Origin: Stichopus chloronotus
Lineage: Eukaryota; Echinodermata; Holothuroidea; Aspidochirotida; Stichopodidae
NCBI GenBank assembly: GCA_021234535.1
Contig: CM037836.1
Location: 30,444,769 to 30,508,768, forward strand
Direction: 5' to 3'
DNA length: 64,000 nt
Shown piece by piece: positions 22,669 to 34,705 of this stretch. Numbering within the stretch: position 1 is the first letter of the stretch; the number at the start of each line of letters is the position of its first letter. A model generated the notes under the pieces. The model had not been told where the DNA came from and searched no databases. It worked only from the letters and a program-made list of their open reading frames with translations. The translations under genes and the position numbers were made by a program.

Positions 22669-25660
22669 TTAAACAGTTAACTTGTGATAATAAATTAAAA
22701 TCATTTGATTCACTGAAATCATGAGACTACGTAGTAGATATGTGGCTGTGAAGTTGACTTTAAAAACATTCAGAGATTTAACATTTTTTAGCTCCATGGG
22801 CAGTTCATTCCATTCTTTAGCGGCTAAATATGAAAACATTTTCCTGTGATGGTCAGTTTGTCCTCCGGAAAGATATAATTTATTTTCTGTAGTTGATCGT
22901 AAAGAATGAGAATGCACATTTCTATTAAAAGTTAACATTTCTTTCATGTATGAAGGAGCAAGTTCATAAAGCGATTTATAAACCATTACCAGTCTTTTCT
23001 TACGGATTCGCATGTCAAGGCCGTCCATGTGTAATGCATTAAACATATCATGTGACCTTTGATCGTAACCAGCATTTAAAATGATTCTTGCGGCTATTTT
23101 TTGTAATCGTATAAGTCTTTGGAGATCACTTTCACTACATGTACCTCATACGATACTACAATAGTCTAAAATTGGTAAAATATAGCCATTATAAAACATA
23201 AAACTGGTTTGTAAATCAATAAAGGTTGAATTCGAATTAGCAAAGCTATCGTCTGGCTTACCGTTTTAGAGATAAAATCAATTTGCATTTTCTATGTTAA
23301 GTTACTGTCAATTCTGACCCCTAGTAACTGTTCACAATCTACATTAAGCAAAGTGGTGCCTGCAATCTTAACATGAAGTGTATTATCATTTCCAAGTGTA
23401 GCAATCCTCTGTCTTGACCCTATAAGCATCGTTTTGGTTTTGTCAGCATTCAGGACCATTTTATTTGCTTGGCACCAGTGGTGAATATGAGTTGCATCTT
23501 CCTCTAACTTTTTATTCAGGTCCTGTACATTAGTGCCATGCAAATAAAATTTGTTGTATCATCAGCATACATGTGCGCAGAACAGTGAAGAAGACTTAAG
23601 TCCATGTCGTTGAAAAATATTAAAAATAATTACGGCCCAAGAATTGATCCCTGTGGAACTCCAGAGGTCACATTCATTGGAGAAGAGGAAACTTTATTTA
23701 ACAAAGGTACATTGCATTCTACCAGTAAGATATGTCTTAAACCATCTAGTTGTATCTTCAGACAATCCATATAAGGACAACTTTTGTACTAATATGTTGT
23801 GATCAACTAGATCGAAGGCTTTACGGAGGTCAACAAACACTGATCCTATTAGGTAGCCATTATCTATGGCATCCATCCATTCATCAATAATCTTTATAAG
23901 AGCTGTCTCACATGAGTATTTTTCCCTAAAGCCAGATTGAATACTTCGCAGTAATTTGAATTTTGTAAGATACGCAGTTAAAGCCTCATGAACATGCCTC
24001 TCAAGAATCTTTGACAAAACTGGTAGGACCGATATAGGTCTATAATTTGAGACATAAAGCTTAGAGTCACTTTTGTGGATTGCAATAACTTTCGCTTTCT
24101 TCCATTCTGTAGGGAATGTGTTACTTTGAATGCTTCTGTTCAGGATGTGAGTTAAGCTACTCGCGAAATCTTCTGCGGCCAATTTTAAGACGTGAGAGCT
24201 AATACCATCAAGACCAGTAGCTTTACGAGAATCAACAGACTTCAATGACTTAAGTACATAGTCAGTGGATATAAGTGGAATATCAAACTTAACTCCAGTC
24301 GGTAATCTAGAAGTAACATAAGTTTTTACTCTCTCCAAATACGAAGAACCATTAGTTTCACATGCATGAACATATTGGGAAGAAATAGAAGTAAGGAATT
24401 TATTAAAAGTGTTAGCAATTTCAAAAGGATCTGATATTTCTTGTTCATTCATAATTATCATATGGGGTGTGTGTTTGTTCTTTTGCTGAGGGTCGTTAGA
24501 CTCTACATTTCTAAGAATTTCCCAGATAGCCTTAGAATTTCCTTTGTTAAAATTTATTTCCTCCTTGAAATATTGTTGCTTGGCTTTTCTTATAAGTGAG
24601 GTAACCTTATTTCTCCAAAACCGATAAAGATGTTGTTCATTTCTTTTCGATTTATCTCTCATTTTGATTGCTTCCTGAATATCCTTATTAAACCAGCGGG
24701 GCTGTAAGTCCCTTTTTACCCTTTTTATTCTATTTGGAGCAAGCTTGTCTAAGACATTTTGTAACTTTGAGTTCCATGTGACAAGGGCCTTGTTTGGGTT
24801 GTCTTCTTCCAGCACTTGATTCAACTTACCTTTTCTTCAGATCTTTAATAAATGCTGAGACATCAAATTTCTTAAAATCCCGATATTCAATCGTTTTGTG
24901 ACCTGTCACATTTGATTGCTTCTGCTTAGAATAACACACCCAAGTAAAAAATATTGGGTAGTGATCACTTATCTTAACATGTGGTACATGTAAATTTTGA
25001 ATTTGGTTTTCATTACTGGTATATACATGATCAATTAAAGCAGCAGTACTACTCGTCTCCCTCGTGGGCTTATCTACCATTTGCTTCAGAGCAAAACACT
25101 CTATTTCTTGCTTCCATCTTACATTTGACTCATTTAAAAGGTTTATATTAAAATCTCCAACTACAATAATATTTGAGTACAAAGCATACGGTGTACTAAA
25201 CATTTCGTGAAAGTTGTCAAACCATGTCACTTTAGAATCAGGAGGACGATAAAGTACACAGAAGAGAAGATTTTTCGTGTATGGTAGCTTGATTTCGAGC
25301 CATAATGCCTCTATGTTGGCATTTTCAAATTCGATCATTCTAATAAATGGTAAATTGTCCTGAATGTAGACTGCTACTCCAACCCCTGCTTTTCCGTTTC
25401 TATCTCTGCGTAGTATAGTGTATCCTGGAATGCTAACTTCGCAATCATTAAATGTTTCGTTCAAAAAAGTTTCGTTGATTGCAAAAACATTAAAAACAGT
25501 ATCTTGGTTATTCATTACATACTGGAGCTGATCAAGTTTTGGATAAAGATGATTGATATTGATAAACCCAAAACGAATATGATTAAAACTTTTATTACTT
25601 TTGTCGATAGGCTTTGTTTGTACACAAGGAGGAGAAATTTCGACACGAGAACTTTCATGG
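22669..25660 (-). pseudogene. CR1/L2-type ORF2: endonuclease and reverse transcriptase, frameshifted
   Basis: The frame is open from about 25660, and the endonuclease domain starts near 25600 (F-I-N-I-N-H-L). It shows A-I-N-E-T-F, V-G-D-F-N-I-N and S-D-H-Y-P-I-F, the catalytic blocks of the exonuclease-endonuclease-phosphatase fold. The reverse transcriptase follows in a new frame (23694-24824) with W-K-x-A-K-V-I-A-I-H-K, N-Y-R-P-I-S-V-L-P and A-F-D-L-V-D-H. The region 23540-23690 reads P-Q-G-S-I-L-G-P and Y-A-D-D-T, but across frame breaks. C-terminal blocks are at 23292-23543 and 22669-23046. At least three frameshifts or stops separate the pieces. Confidence 0.88.
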
Positions 25661-25717
25661 CCAGCGCCCTATCGTTGTCTGCAAAACCGTGACTTGTGGC
25701 CGGGTCGTAGGCAGTTG

Positions 25718-26636
25718 TCACAGTGGTTGGGGGTGACGGCAGGTTGATTCGTTGTGAATCCGTCCACCACATTTGTAACAGCCCCTTACGTAATCACCGA
25801 TTGTATGCTTATTCCACCGTGACGAGTCTTTATAGGTGTTATAGCATCTTGGGTTCTGTCGACGGGTCTGGTAGCTGTAGCTGGGACGGTAGTTTCCGTA
25901 GGTAGAGCGTGGCGATCGTTGATTGTATGCTGTCCTTTCACGATCGAATCGTCTGTTATCACGAGGACAAACAGGTCCTATAATAGTGAATTTTGCTTTG
26001 AGCTTGTCGCTGCCTGATTGGCTGGGGTGAACGTCATAAAAAAACAGGGATCTAACGACTTCTCCATCCCCATAAGAAAAGGATTGTACATTGTCTATGA
26101 AATTACAGTCAGATTTTTCAGCTAGATCCTTCAGACTATTACTCAGTTCAATAACTGTATCGCAGTAGATGTCCAACCTTGGGCAAGGTCCCGATATACT
26201 CACTTTTGTAGGTGTCGGGTTTTTTGTTTGTATTGCTGTAACAAGGGCCTCAAACTGACTAGTTATGTCAGGTACAGAAGTGTTATTTGCAATATCGTTT
26301 GTTCCGATGTGCAGAATGACGTGGTTAATACCAGACGTGATGTCGCTTTCTTCTACTTTTTGCTGGAGGTCTTTAACGGTTCCACCTCTTAAACATAAAA
26401 GAGTGACATTGTCCTCAAAATCTTCCTTTGAAAAATCACGTAAAATCGAGTCTCCAGCAATAAGGACTTTGGATGGGGACGGCTTGATTCGATTTGGGGG
26501 GTGTATATCTTCAGAAAAACACCTGAGTCATACCTGAGTCAGCGTCAGTTTCTGCTTTGCTAGAGTATGGCCCACTTTGCTTGGTTAGTTCATTAACCTG
26601 GATCTGAAGAGCAATGATCAGTTGAAGAGCTTCATT
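25718..26636 (-). pseudogene. CR1/L2-type ORF1: SGNH esterase plus zinc knuckle, frameshifted near its 5' end
   Basis: On the minus strand the conceptual product shows A-G-D-S-I-L (block I), G-G-T (block II) and H-I-G-T-N-D (block III), with D-V-H-P nearer the C-terminus supplying the D-x-x-H pair. The C-terminus has C-Y-K-C-G-x4-H-x4-C, a CCHC knuckle, after an R/Y-rich stretch. The upstream part (26530-26636) is in another frame and reads as a short leucine/isoleucine helix. A break near 26520 sits by a repeated 'gactcaggt'. The N-terminus is lost at the truncation point. Confidence 0.82.
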
Positions 26637-26989
26637 AGGCTTCTGTTTTTATTGAGACCAAATTCATCTATCTTTAAAATGAAACATTTGTTTGGAGAGG
26701 AGAAGCAGTTTGTAATGAATATTCATAAGTTGTTTTTCTTTGAAAGGTTTTCTTTTATTGACCGAACAATTAAAGCTTTTTAAAGAAGGGGGGGGGGGGG
26801 AGGAGTCACAAGGCACTAACAATATGTGACTATTGTCCTCGTTTCATAGTGAACTGATTGTTAAAGGGTGGCCGAATGAATGGACGCTGTCGAACAATAG
26901 TAGCACACAGTAAAGGTGGCCTTTTCTGTCAACAATGAACTCAAAAGGACATCAATCTACAAATATTGTTCTCTAAACTTTATATATCT
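26637..26989 (+). repeat. Direct repeat B, right copy
   Basis: Matches 22120-22471. It starts at the base after the truncated 5' end of the retrotransposon. Internal poly(G) at 26788-26800. Confidence 0.9.
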
Positions 26990-27108
26990 GAGTAATAATT
27001 CTATGTGTTGAATGAAGTAAAAGAAAAGACATCTACAATAGGCTTTATGAAAAGTCCCTATAGCTGAAAAGTTCAACGATCATCGTGCACAGTCGCTACA
27101 GGAAAGAC

Positions 27109-27330
27109 GTTAGAGGTATACTTGTTAGCTTTCCAATACGTAAGGTGTGTTGTACAGGTCGCGTACTTCAACCACCTAGCCCCTTAGCTGTTGCAAAATT
27201 TTTAACATATTCAAACGCATCTATCTCTAAAAGACGTGATTTGTAAATCCACATTTAAGTTTTAACCACTAGTAGGAATTGCAATTTCCATAACTCACGA
27301 TATAGCTGAATTTAATCGTAACTTTTATGT
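27109..27330 (+). repeat. Direct repeat A, right copy
   Basis: Matches 21501-21722. Same orientation; a few substitutions. Confidence 0.85.
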
Positions 27331-27984
27331 AGCATTACTTGAAAGATAACCAAAAAGTCAAATGACTTTGTGATTCCTTGCCCATTATCTCATTGTTCCA
27401 TACACACAAAAGCACTTTACACAAAATCAGCCAGATTATTTATGGGTTTGGTAATGTTACAAAATTCATTGACTTAGCTGATGGAAATTGTGGTAATGAA
27501 GGATGACATACAGTGTTGCCCTCTTAACCTCTGAGGTAATTCACAAGTGAATTGAAAGTTCCTGACACCAAGTTGTGGTTAATCATCTGGAATTGCAAGG
27601 GGCAAAGTATCATCCAAAAGTAAACTTTCTCGCTTGGGAGGCAACTGGGATAGAGAAGGTGAGAAATTTAAAGAGCTAAGTGGGCTGTAATAGCTCCATA
27701 CTGTAAGTTGAAAGAAAATGAGAACAAATTCTATTTAGCAACAATATCTGCTATTGAAGATCCAATTTTAGCAAGTTTTTAATATGAAAAAATATGTATT
27801 ATTTTCTTAACATGTGTGACATTTACTGTACCACTTCATATGTACACATTTAGGACATGTAAAACTTCCAAAGTATTACATGTTGGGCTTTTGAATCCAT
27901 GAGAGATTTTTGGAATGATAGAACTTATTATATATATTCTTTCATGTGTACCCGTACAGTAAATTACATATCATAAGTCCATTC

Positions 27985-28740
27985 GTACTGACCTCAAATG
28001 ACCTTTAATATCCATGAAAAACAATAGGAATCATCTTCTTCAACCAACACACCAACTTTGAAGTTCAAGCACCTTTCCCTTCTTGAGATACCTTGTTTAC
28101 GAGATTTTCAAACTATGTCCTCTATTGACCTCACATAAGCTTTGACCTCCATAAAAATGACAGACATCATCTACTCTTTAGCTGCTACAGTATCAACGAT
28201 AATAGTTTGAACTTCCAGCAGCAATCCGTTGCTGTGCTACCTCCCTTGACAGGTTTTCATACTTTAGGCTCAGGTGACCTCAAATGACCTTTGACCTCCA
28301 TGAAAAACTATAGGGATCATCTACTCACAATGGAAAACCAACACACTAACTTTGAAGTTCGAGCACTTTTCGCTTCTTGAGATACCATGTTTACAAGGTT
28401 TTCAAACTATGTCCTCTATTGACCTCACACAACCTTTGACCTCCATAAAAAATGCTGGACATCACCTACTCATCAAGTGCTATCTATGACAAGAGTTTGA
28501 AGTTCTATCAACAATTGGCTTGCTGAGATATCTCCCTTGAGAGGTTTTCACACATTAAGCTCTGGTGACCTCAAATGACCTTTGACCTCTATGAAAAACA
28601 ATATAGGGATCATCTACTCACAATGGACTACCAATACACCAACTTTGAAGTTCGAGCACCATTCCCTTCTTGAGACATCGTGTTTACAAGCTAGGGCGTC
28701 ACAAATTTACACACGCCATCACCTTTGCATAGATTCCTTG
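27985..28740 (+). repeat. Tandem array with TGACCT half-site clusters (~290-bp unit, two sub-units each)
   Basis: Alternating sub-units begin 'tgacctcaaatgaccttt' (27989, 28275, 28566) and 'tgacctcaca' (about 28125, 28420). Both are followed by 'cctccat(g)aaaa' and then 'aactttgaagttc' or 'gtttgaa(g/c)ttc' blocks, and 'cccttcttgagatac'. The array ends in a hairpin of 'gattccttgcct'. A reverse-oriented relative lies at 35630-36290. No coding. Confidence 0.85.
28275..28297 (+). promoter_or_regulatory. DR4 + DR1 nuclear-receptor-like element
   Basis: Three perfect TGACCT half-sites: 28275-28280, 28285-28290 and 28292-28297, spaced by 4 and 1 nt. An identical layout is at 28566-28588, and there is a partial one at 27989-28004. 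DR1 is the classic HNF4/RXR/COUP-TF site. Binding is inferred only. Confidence 0.45.
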
Positions 28741-28760
28741 CCTGCCTTAGGCAAGGAATC
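28732..28760. repeat. 12-bp-stem hairpin at the end of the TGACCT repeat
   Basis: GATTCCTTGCCT at 28732-28743 and its exact reverse complement at 28749-28760, with a 5-nt loop. A related 'aggcaaggaatc' pair occurs at about 35648-35669 in the inverted family member. Confidence 0.85.
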
Positions 28761-30170
28761 AAAAATGGATTATGCTTCACAAAAATTTGATGTCATGAAG
28801 CACATTGGAAACAGTATGTTAACGGTTCATGCATTCTGACTGCACGTCCGTTGAGAAAGTGCAATTGATGTCTACAATGTAGTAATTGCAAATATACTCA
28901 CAATTACCAACACGTCTGGATGCCACTAATTATGACATTCATCATCTGTTATATCTGTTAAGTGTCCATCGAATCTGCAGCACGATCAGGGTGTACCATT
29001 GCAACAAAGATTTCTGTAGCTGGAAATGGAAAGGTCGGTAATTCCATATTATTTTATGCTATGAGAATACACTATAATCTCATTTGAACTTTACATACAC
29101 TGGAAGTTGGGTTCATACTGTTGCTCTTCTGTTCCACTTTGCTAGCCAACAAACCAAACGTCCGCTATATCGTTATCATTGGCATTTCCACAGTAGTAAA
29201 GTACATTGCATTCGTATGGAGGGATCTCACTAATGTACTGCAAACATCCATCTACAGTTCTACACCTACTCATTAATAGGGTCAGCAATTTTCCAAGAGA
29301 AAAAGAAGAAAATTCCATTTTGAACAATTTGCTGTGTCTAGTAGGCAAAATTTGGCAATCTGACAGAGTCTTTTCATAAAGCTGTTGTGTCGTTTTTCAC
29401 TTTATGAAAGAACTGATGGATAGTAACTTTGGATCCGATTAGTAACATACTGTGCCGAGTACCCGGATACCCTGGTTACCCGTGAAAACACTGATTCTAT
29501 AGCATGCTGTATACTGACAATAGCTTTCACTTGGAGTTCTTAATAACTTTTGAAGGTGGACCAAACTTTCCACCAGGAGGCTCAGAGGCTACATATAGAC
29601 ACCTTCAATACATGACTACAGTAAGTTGTTAGGCCATCAGCCAAGCCTACTTAGAAAACCATTTCACTGCAAGAGCCCAATGGACACTGTGGTTCCTTGC
29701 AAAGAAGTTAAGGCAAGTGAAAAGTTGGGTCCTCAAAACTGGGGATTCAAAAATTGGGGCTATCAAGGATGGGCCCAAAACTGAGTCCAAATCAGGTCCA
29801 AAAATGAAGGCCTATCTGTACAGTGTCCCCATTGAATTAAGAAATATACCACATGTTTAGATAATGAATTAAAAACATTCGGGCCCAAAAATTGAGCTCA
29901 AACTGGGTCCAAAATATTTTGGGCCCATGTATAAACACTAAATTAACAAACAACTAAACATGTTAAAATATAATGAATTAAAGTTTTCCATTTTTTCAAA
30001 TTTAAGGATACTGCAAATTCAATTGGTACACACATTGACTATACTGGTTACCATACTGTAGTTGTGTACCAACTGCTAAACTAACAACTCAGTATACCAT
30101 GTTGAAACACAGTGTCTGAAAATGTTCCCCAACCCATTTTAATCTATAAAGATAATGCAAATAATTAAAA
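28761..30170. other. Intergenic DNA, no recognised gene
   Basis: Includes a 68-codon minus ORF (29142-29348) with several cysteines but no family I know, and a low-copy internal repeat of 'gggcccaaaa(a/c)tgag' / 'ggtccaaaa' around 29750-29925. Confidence 0.35.
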
Positions 30171-30179
30171 CAATACATA

Positions 30180-30970
30180 CATCACTTGATGGTCTTCTAA
30201 GCTACCATAGCACTAAAACAGCAACAATTTTCCAATGACCAAAAAATAAAAGCACAAAATTTTTTCCCCCTCTATCAATAAATTTCACAGGGATGTTAAT
30301 CTGTCAATAACAGACAACCCTATCAAGTTTAAAACAAATCTGACCCACAATTATGGAAATATGGCAGTTTTAAGATTTTTATGTTTGACCCCATAACCCC
30401 ATTAAGATGCAAGATATGGACACCATAAACAATAGGGCACTTATACCCACGGTGATGGATCAGTACACCAACCTAAGAGAACCTATAAAGAAAATGCTAT
30501 TTCAAACATGACATACATTCACTGATGGTCCTCCTAGGCTACCATAGCCTTAAAACAGAGCCAAAAGTTTCCAATGACCAAAATCCCTTTTGAGTTAACT
30601 GTGTGACTAAAACCACAAACTGCCAATGGGAATTTTACACACTGTAGCCCATAAGCTTTTCAACTAATTTGTAGGGTAGCTTATAATAACCTCAATAATG
30701 GTGTTAACGCTATTATTATTGTTTTAGAGTGAAAAATTATCCCTTCATCTCTATTAATAAGCATTAAATTTCACAGGGTCGTGAACCTCTCAGTAACAGA
30801 CAACCTTATCAAGTTTAAAACAACTCTGACCAACGGTTATGGAAATATGGCAGTTTTAAGATTTTTATGTTTGACCCCATAACCTCATTAATATGCAAGG
30901 TTTGGACACCAAAAACAATAGGGCACTTCTACGCACTATGACGGACCTGTACACGTACACCAAGCATAAG
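30180..30970 (+). repeat. Tandem repeat, ~490-bp unit, about 1.6 copies
   Basis: 'tttcacaggg' followed by 'taacagacaacc' and 'tatggaaatatggcag' occurs at 30284-30365 and again at 30770-30853. 'gctaccatag' and 'ccaatgaccaaaa' recur at 30200-30243 and 30537-30584. Followed by a CA microsatellite. Confidence 0.8.
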
Positions 30971-31028
30971 TTTTACCCAGCTTGCTCATATTGAGTTAGA
31001 GCGTACCCAAGCTGCGTCACAGACACAT

Positions 31029-31072
31029 ACACACACACACGCACGCACCCGCACACACACACACGCCAAGTT
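31029..31072. repeat. (CA)n microsatellite
   Basis: ACACACACACGCACGCACCC-type tract. Confidence 0.9.
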
Positions 31073-31930
31073 GAATGCATTGGTACCTCTTGCTAAGGCA
31101 AAGAACCAAAAATGTCATAGTCCACCAGGTCTGTTTTCAAGACTGGACAAGGACAGTCATAAAATACAAAAAAAAATTGCACCATTAAATGAATACTGGT
31201 ATGACAAAATTCTATAGCATGCATTCATTGGTGAAGGTGCCAGGTGGCAGTTCACGCCTCATGGTGAAGAAGTAGAATTCTCATAGGATATGCCACGTAT
31301 GTTCACTGACACTTATTGTGCCTGAAGAAAATGAAAACTGCAAGTCAGCAATGAGCATAAATGCAGGATACAATTTCTTCTTAACCAGGGAGTTACAAAT
31401 AGCAAGTCCCTGGTTTAACTGAGGTGACCCCAAACATAGTAGGAGAGCAATAAGCTCTCCTCGGGAGAGCAGTTTACAGAGCTCCTGCCAATTTTAAAAG
31501 GCAAGGCCTGAAGAATCTTACTATTGTGCAATCACACAGAAAATGCTCTGTAAATGCTGTAGGGCCTACTGCAAATGAGATTCGGCTATGCAGTATGATA
31601 AGTGGTCATAGATGACAAAAGAAATGATAAGCTAACAGTTAGATCTAAGCATCCTGGCAAGGATGGCATATGCCTAAACGTAAAAGAAACAGCGAGCTAC
31701 AAGGCTCGAGGCCTGCATTATACTAGTACTATATTAGTTTGGTTAGGATTTTTCGTGTTTTTTTTTTTTGGGGGGGGGGGGCTCTGGATTACAGGGAATC
31801 TTATGGGACTTTTGCCCTCCTTTGCCCTTAAACTTGTTATGTTTTGTTATTGTACGGCCCAAGTTAGCATATAGGCTATACCAGGGCCTATACGCAAACA
31901 CATTACCTCATTAGGCCTACTGAAACAAGG
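31073..31930. other. Intergenic DNA, no recognised gene
   Basis: Contains the paired poly(T)/poly(G) run at 31759-31781. The 90-codon ORF at 31602-31874 crosses that run and is not convincing. Confidence 0.35.
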
Positions 31931-32812
31931 TAGGCATTGTATTCCAACCGCCGGAATGACGTTCATGAATATTTAATAAATGACGTGTGCGACGTCACGG
32001 GGACTCCCGAAATCCATCTTCTGTCATGTTGGTATGAGTGTGCCATGTGATATGCAGTGTAGAACTTGTCTGCCTTGAGGCCGTGGTAGCTCTTTGGTCC
32101 AACCATGGAGCTACAACAGCCGATGATGGTCCAAAAAAGTATAGTCTATGTCGATTTATTCGTTTACAATCGTACATGCAGGACAGGAACTTTTGCGCTC
32201 AGACAAGGGCTACCCGATTGAGGTTGCAACTGGGGATCGCGGTCAAACTCAAAGGGTGGAAAATGCACATTAATAGTTTCCGAAATTTGTTATCTGCGCG
32301 CCGCTGCTCCCCTGATTTCCCTTTACATCGAATTGGTAGCCACTCCCATTTACAACGAATTTGTAGCCATTAACCAATATTTTCAAATAGCAAAAACACG
32401 GCAACATGCTTACACCATTCGTAGGCCTACAGCAGGGTATGAGAGTTCATTTAAGGGAAAGCCAGCCTTCTCGGTTCAACGGCCGTCACACGCAATCATG
32501 CCCGAATACAAAAACAGTCTGACCGTGCAGGCTTCAGCAGTGAGTCTCTAAACTCTTTTATCCCCTAAGCCATATGGCGTATACTTGAGAAATGAATCAT
32601 CAACAGACTTTCGTAGCACCATGTTACATTCCCGTTATCTCCTGTAACCTTGAGGATACCATACCTAAAACAATTTTTGGCGCGGCCAGTTCAGTTCACA
32701 GTCACTTACACATCACTCTATTCATTATTCATAAACTCAGGAACAGATTTCGAAGTCATAGATTAATAATTCATGAACGTCATTCCGGCGGTTGGAATAC
32801 AATGCCCACCAT
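31931..32812. mobile_element. ~880-bp element with ~40-bp terminal inverted repeats
   Basis: 'gcattgtattccaaccgccg' at 31935-31954 continues through 'gaatgacgttcatgaat'. The same sequence is inverted at the right end, finishing near 32805. The interior (32040-32560) is less AT-rich and has ORFs of 111 and 72 codons without recognised motifs. Target duplications are not clear. Likely a non-autonomous DNA transposon. Confidence 0.65.
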
Positions 32813-34054
32813 AACAAGTGAGTTCTTATCGAGTTGAGAAAAGAGGATCATGTTGTACCAAGGTCGACTTGTCTAAATTAAATAAATACTCCGTCAGACC
32901 CAATTTAGACCCTCGCACTTTGTTACCGTACAATTAATTACATTGAAATGATACACCAGCTGCATAATGTACACTGAGCAGTAACAAACTGGGCCGGAAC
33001 ACGGTAACGTATACTGTATCGGCCTTACTACTAAGGGATTAGTGAAGTGCCTGCCAACCGTAGAAGTACCATATCCTTACTTAAGTGCGAATCAAACTAA
33101 ATGAAAGCCACTACTATTTCTTCTCCACATAAGATACAACGACGCACATCAGGATGTGCTCAAAGTCTGAAAAGGCAACATACTCTTCACAGGTTAAAAA
33201 GAAACTCCGAAGAGGTTTCTGTAGTTTGAACCGTGATTCCGCGTAAGTTGGTCGTTGATTTATTGGAATATTTTTTCTTCAGAAGGGTACGAGCCTGATC
33301 TGACGTCGGCAAGATACGGAACGCTTCTAATTGACCAAATCACCTGGTTTACCGAAACCACCTAACTTACCGATTGCGCAGACGAAAAGCATCAAACTAA
33401 ACGGTCGACTGGTCAATTTGATGCAAGTGGGGTATCTCACTAACCCATTACTCAGCTGCGCGTCTTTGGCTATTGATCTCTGTCTCCACCTCTCTCTCTC
33501 TCTCTCCACCCACCTCTCTCCACCTCTCTCTCTCTCTCTCTCTCTCTCTCTTCAAAGGCCTCGTGTTTGTTCTTAACAGCGTTCAATGATCATAGAGTGA
33601 ATCCTACCATATATTAATGTAATCCATGACGAAAGACAAGTGCCATAATGATGTGATGTCATGAAAACAAACAACGATATAGATGCCAATTAAAACAGTT
33701 ATTGGTCTAAGTTTAAAATAGTTCCATGTTACTTTGATTTGATGTTTAAGGCTCATCAATTTTTTCCCCGGTATTCTGTCGTTAACTGAGTGACGGCGCA
33801 CGAAGAAATAATTTTTTTTCGATTTCGATCTGTTCAAGCGAATGTGTTTATCCTTGACGACACGGGCCAAACAGTTGCGAGAAAATCAGTTCTTCCAATT
33901 CTAAAATCCGATGCTGCATATATGTCAAATTGACACTTGTATTCGGCGTTGCACTTGTTCTAACTGAAGTGGGTCATGTAGTGTACATTTTTCCAAACAT
34001 CTTCAGACCCCCTTTTTTTTCTTTCAAAACCCCATTTACTGACTATACTGTATA
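32813..34054. other. Intergenic DNA, no recognised gene
   Basis: Holds a CT microsatellite (33489-33551). Other ORFs are short and unrecognised. Confidence 0.35.
33489..33551. repeat. (CT)n microsatellite
   Basis: CTCTCTCT tracts broken by CCACC steps. Confidence 0.92.
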
Positions 34055-34705
34055 TCACACTATTGTTAAAGCGGTTGCATGTGTACAGAACAACCTGAAG
34101 GATTAGATTTTGTTTGAGCGTAAGTTTTTCTTTAGTTATAACGTACACGAGAGGTTGTTCATGGACTGGGTATGGATGAACGAAAATGACAATAAACACT
34201 TTGAAGAGCAACGGAAACTACATAAAACAGTAAAAAAAGAAATCATATTTAAAAATTAGGGGTTCTTCGTATAGGTGCCTATGCGACAGCACATGCCGGT
34301 GTATCAAAATCATACCACTTAAGTCATCCTCTTTAAATCGGCATCGACAGTTGTAATATTTAGAGAAACGAAACACATGCATTTACAAATATACCAACTG
34401 ATGGTCTTATTGTGGCGTTTGATCAGCTTTTTTTACTAACTGAATATTTATCTCCAGTATACTTGCCATGGACATGTTCTGAAAGCAGCACGTATAGTTA
34501 AGTTAAAAAAAGAAAAACTGTCAACCACTACATTATCGTATTTTAAATCTTTTGTCAGTTATGTTACCAGAATTTGAAATCATGTGGCAGAATGTATCCC
34601 ACGAAACCTATTTATCGTCCCAAACAATTTGTCAGAATGGTGACATACAAAAGTTTTGCATATGAAAGTTGTTTTTACTATGTATACACGCATGCAGTCA
34701 CTTTA
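34055..34705 (+). repeat. Diverged ~650-bp interspersed repeat, copy 2
   Basis: Same-orientation relative of 2380-3070 (see that entry for shared anchors). Function and family unknown. Confidence 0.55.

Larger units (their letters stand above)
22472..26636 (-). mobile_element. CR1/L2-type non-LTR retrotransposon, 5'-truncated and broken
   Basis: Reads leftward: ORF1 with an SGNH esterase domain and a CCHC knuckle, then an apurinic-type endonuclease and reverse transcriptase ORF2, then an A-rich (plus-strand) 3' region to 22472. The order and the esterase ORF1 fit the CR1/L2/Rex1 group. The 5' end is cut exactly at repeat B (26637). There is no poly(A) tail, as usual for this group. Frameshifts in both ORFs make this copy inactive. 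Confidence 0.88.

Noticed and set aside
29142..29348. 68-codon cysteine-containing minus ORF
   Set aside because: No family match, no supporting splice sites or neighbours; cannot be called a gene.
33331..33576. 81-codon ORF ending in an S-L-S-L run
   Set aside because: Produced by the CT microsatellite at 33489-33551; no conserved domain.
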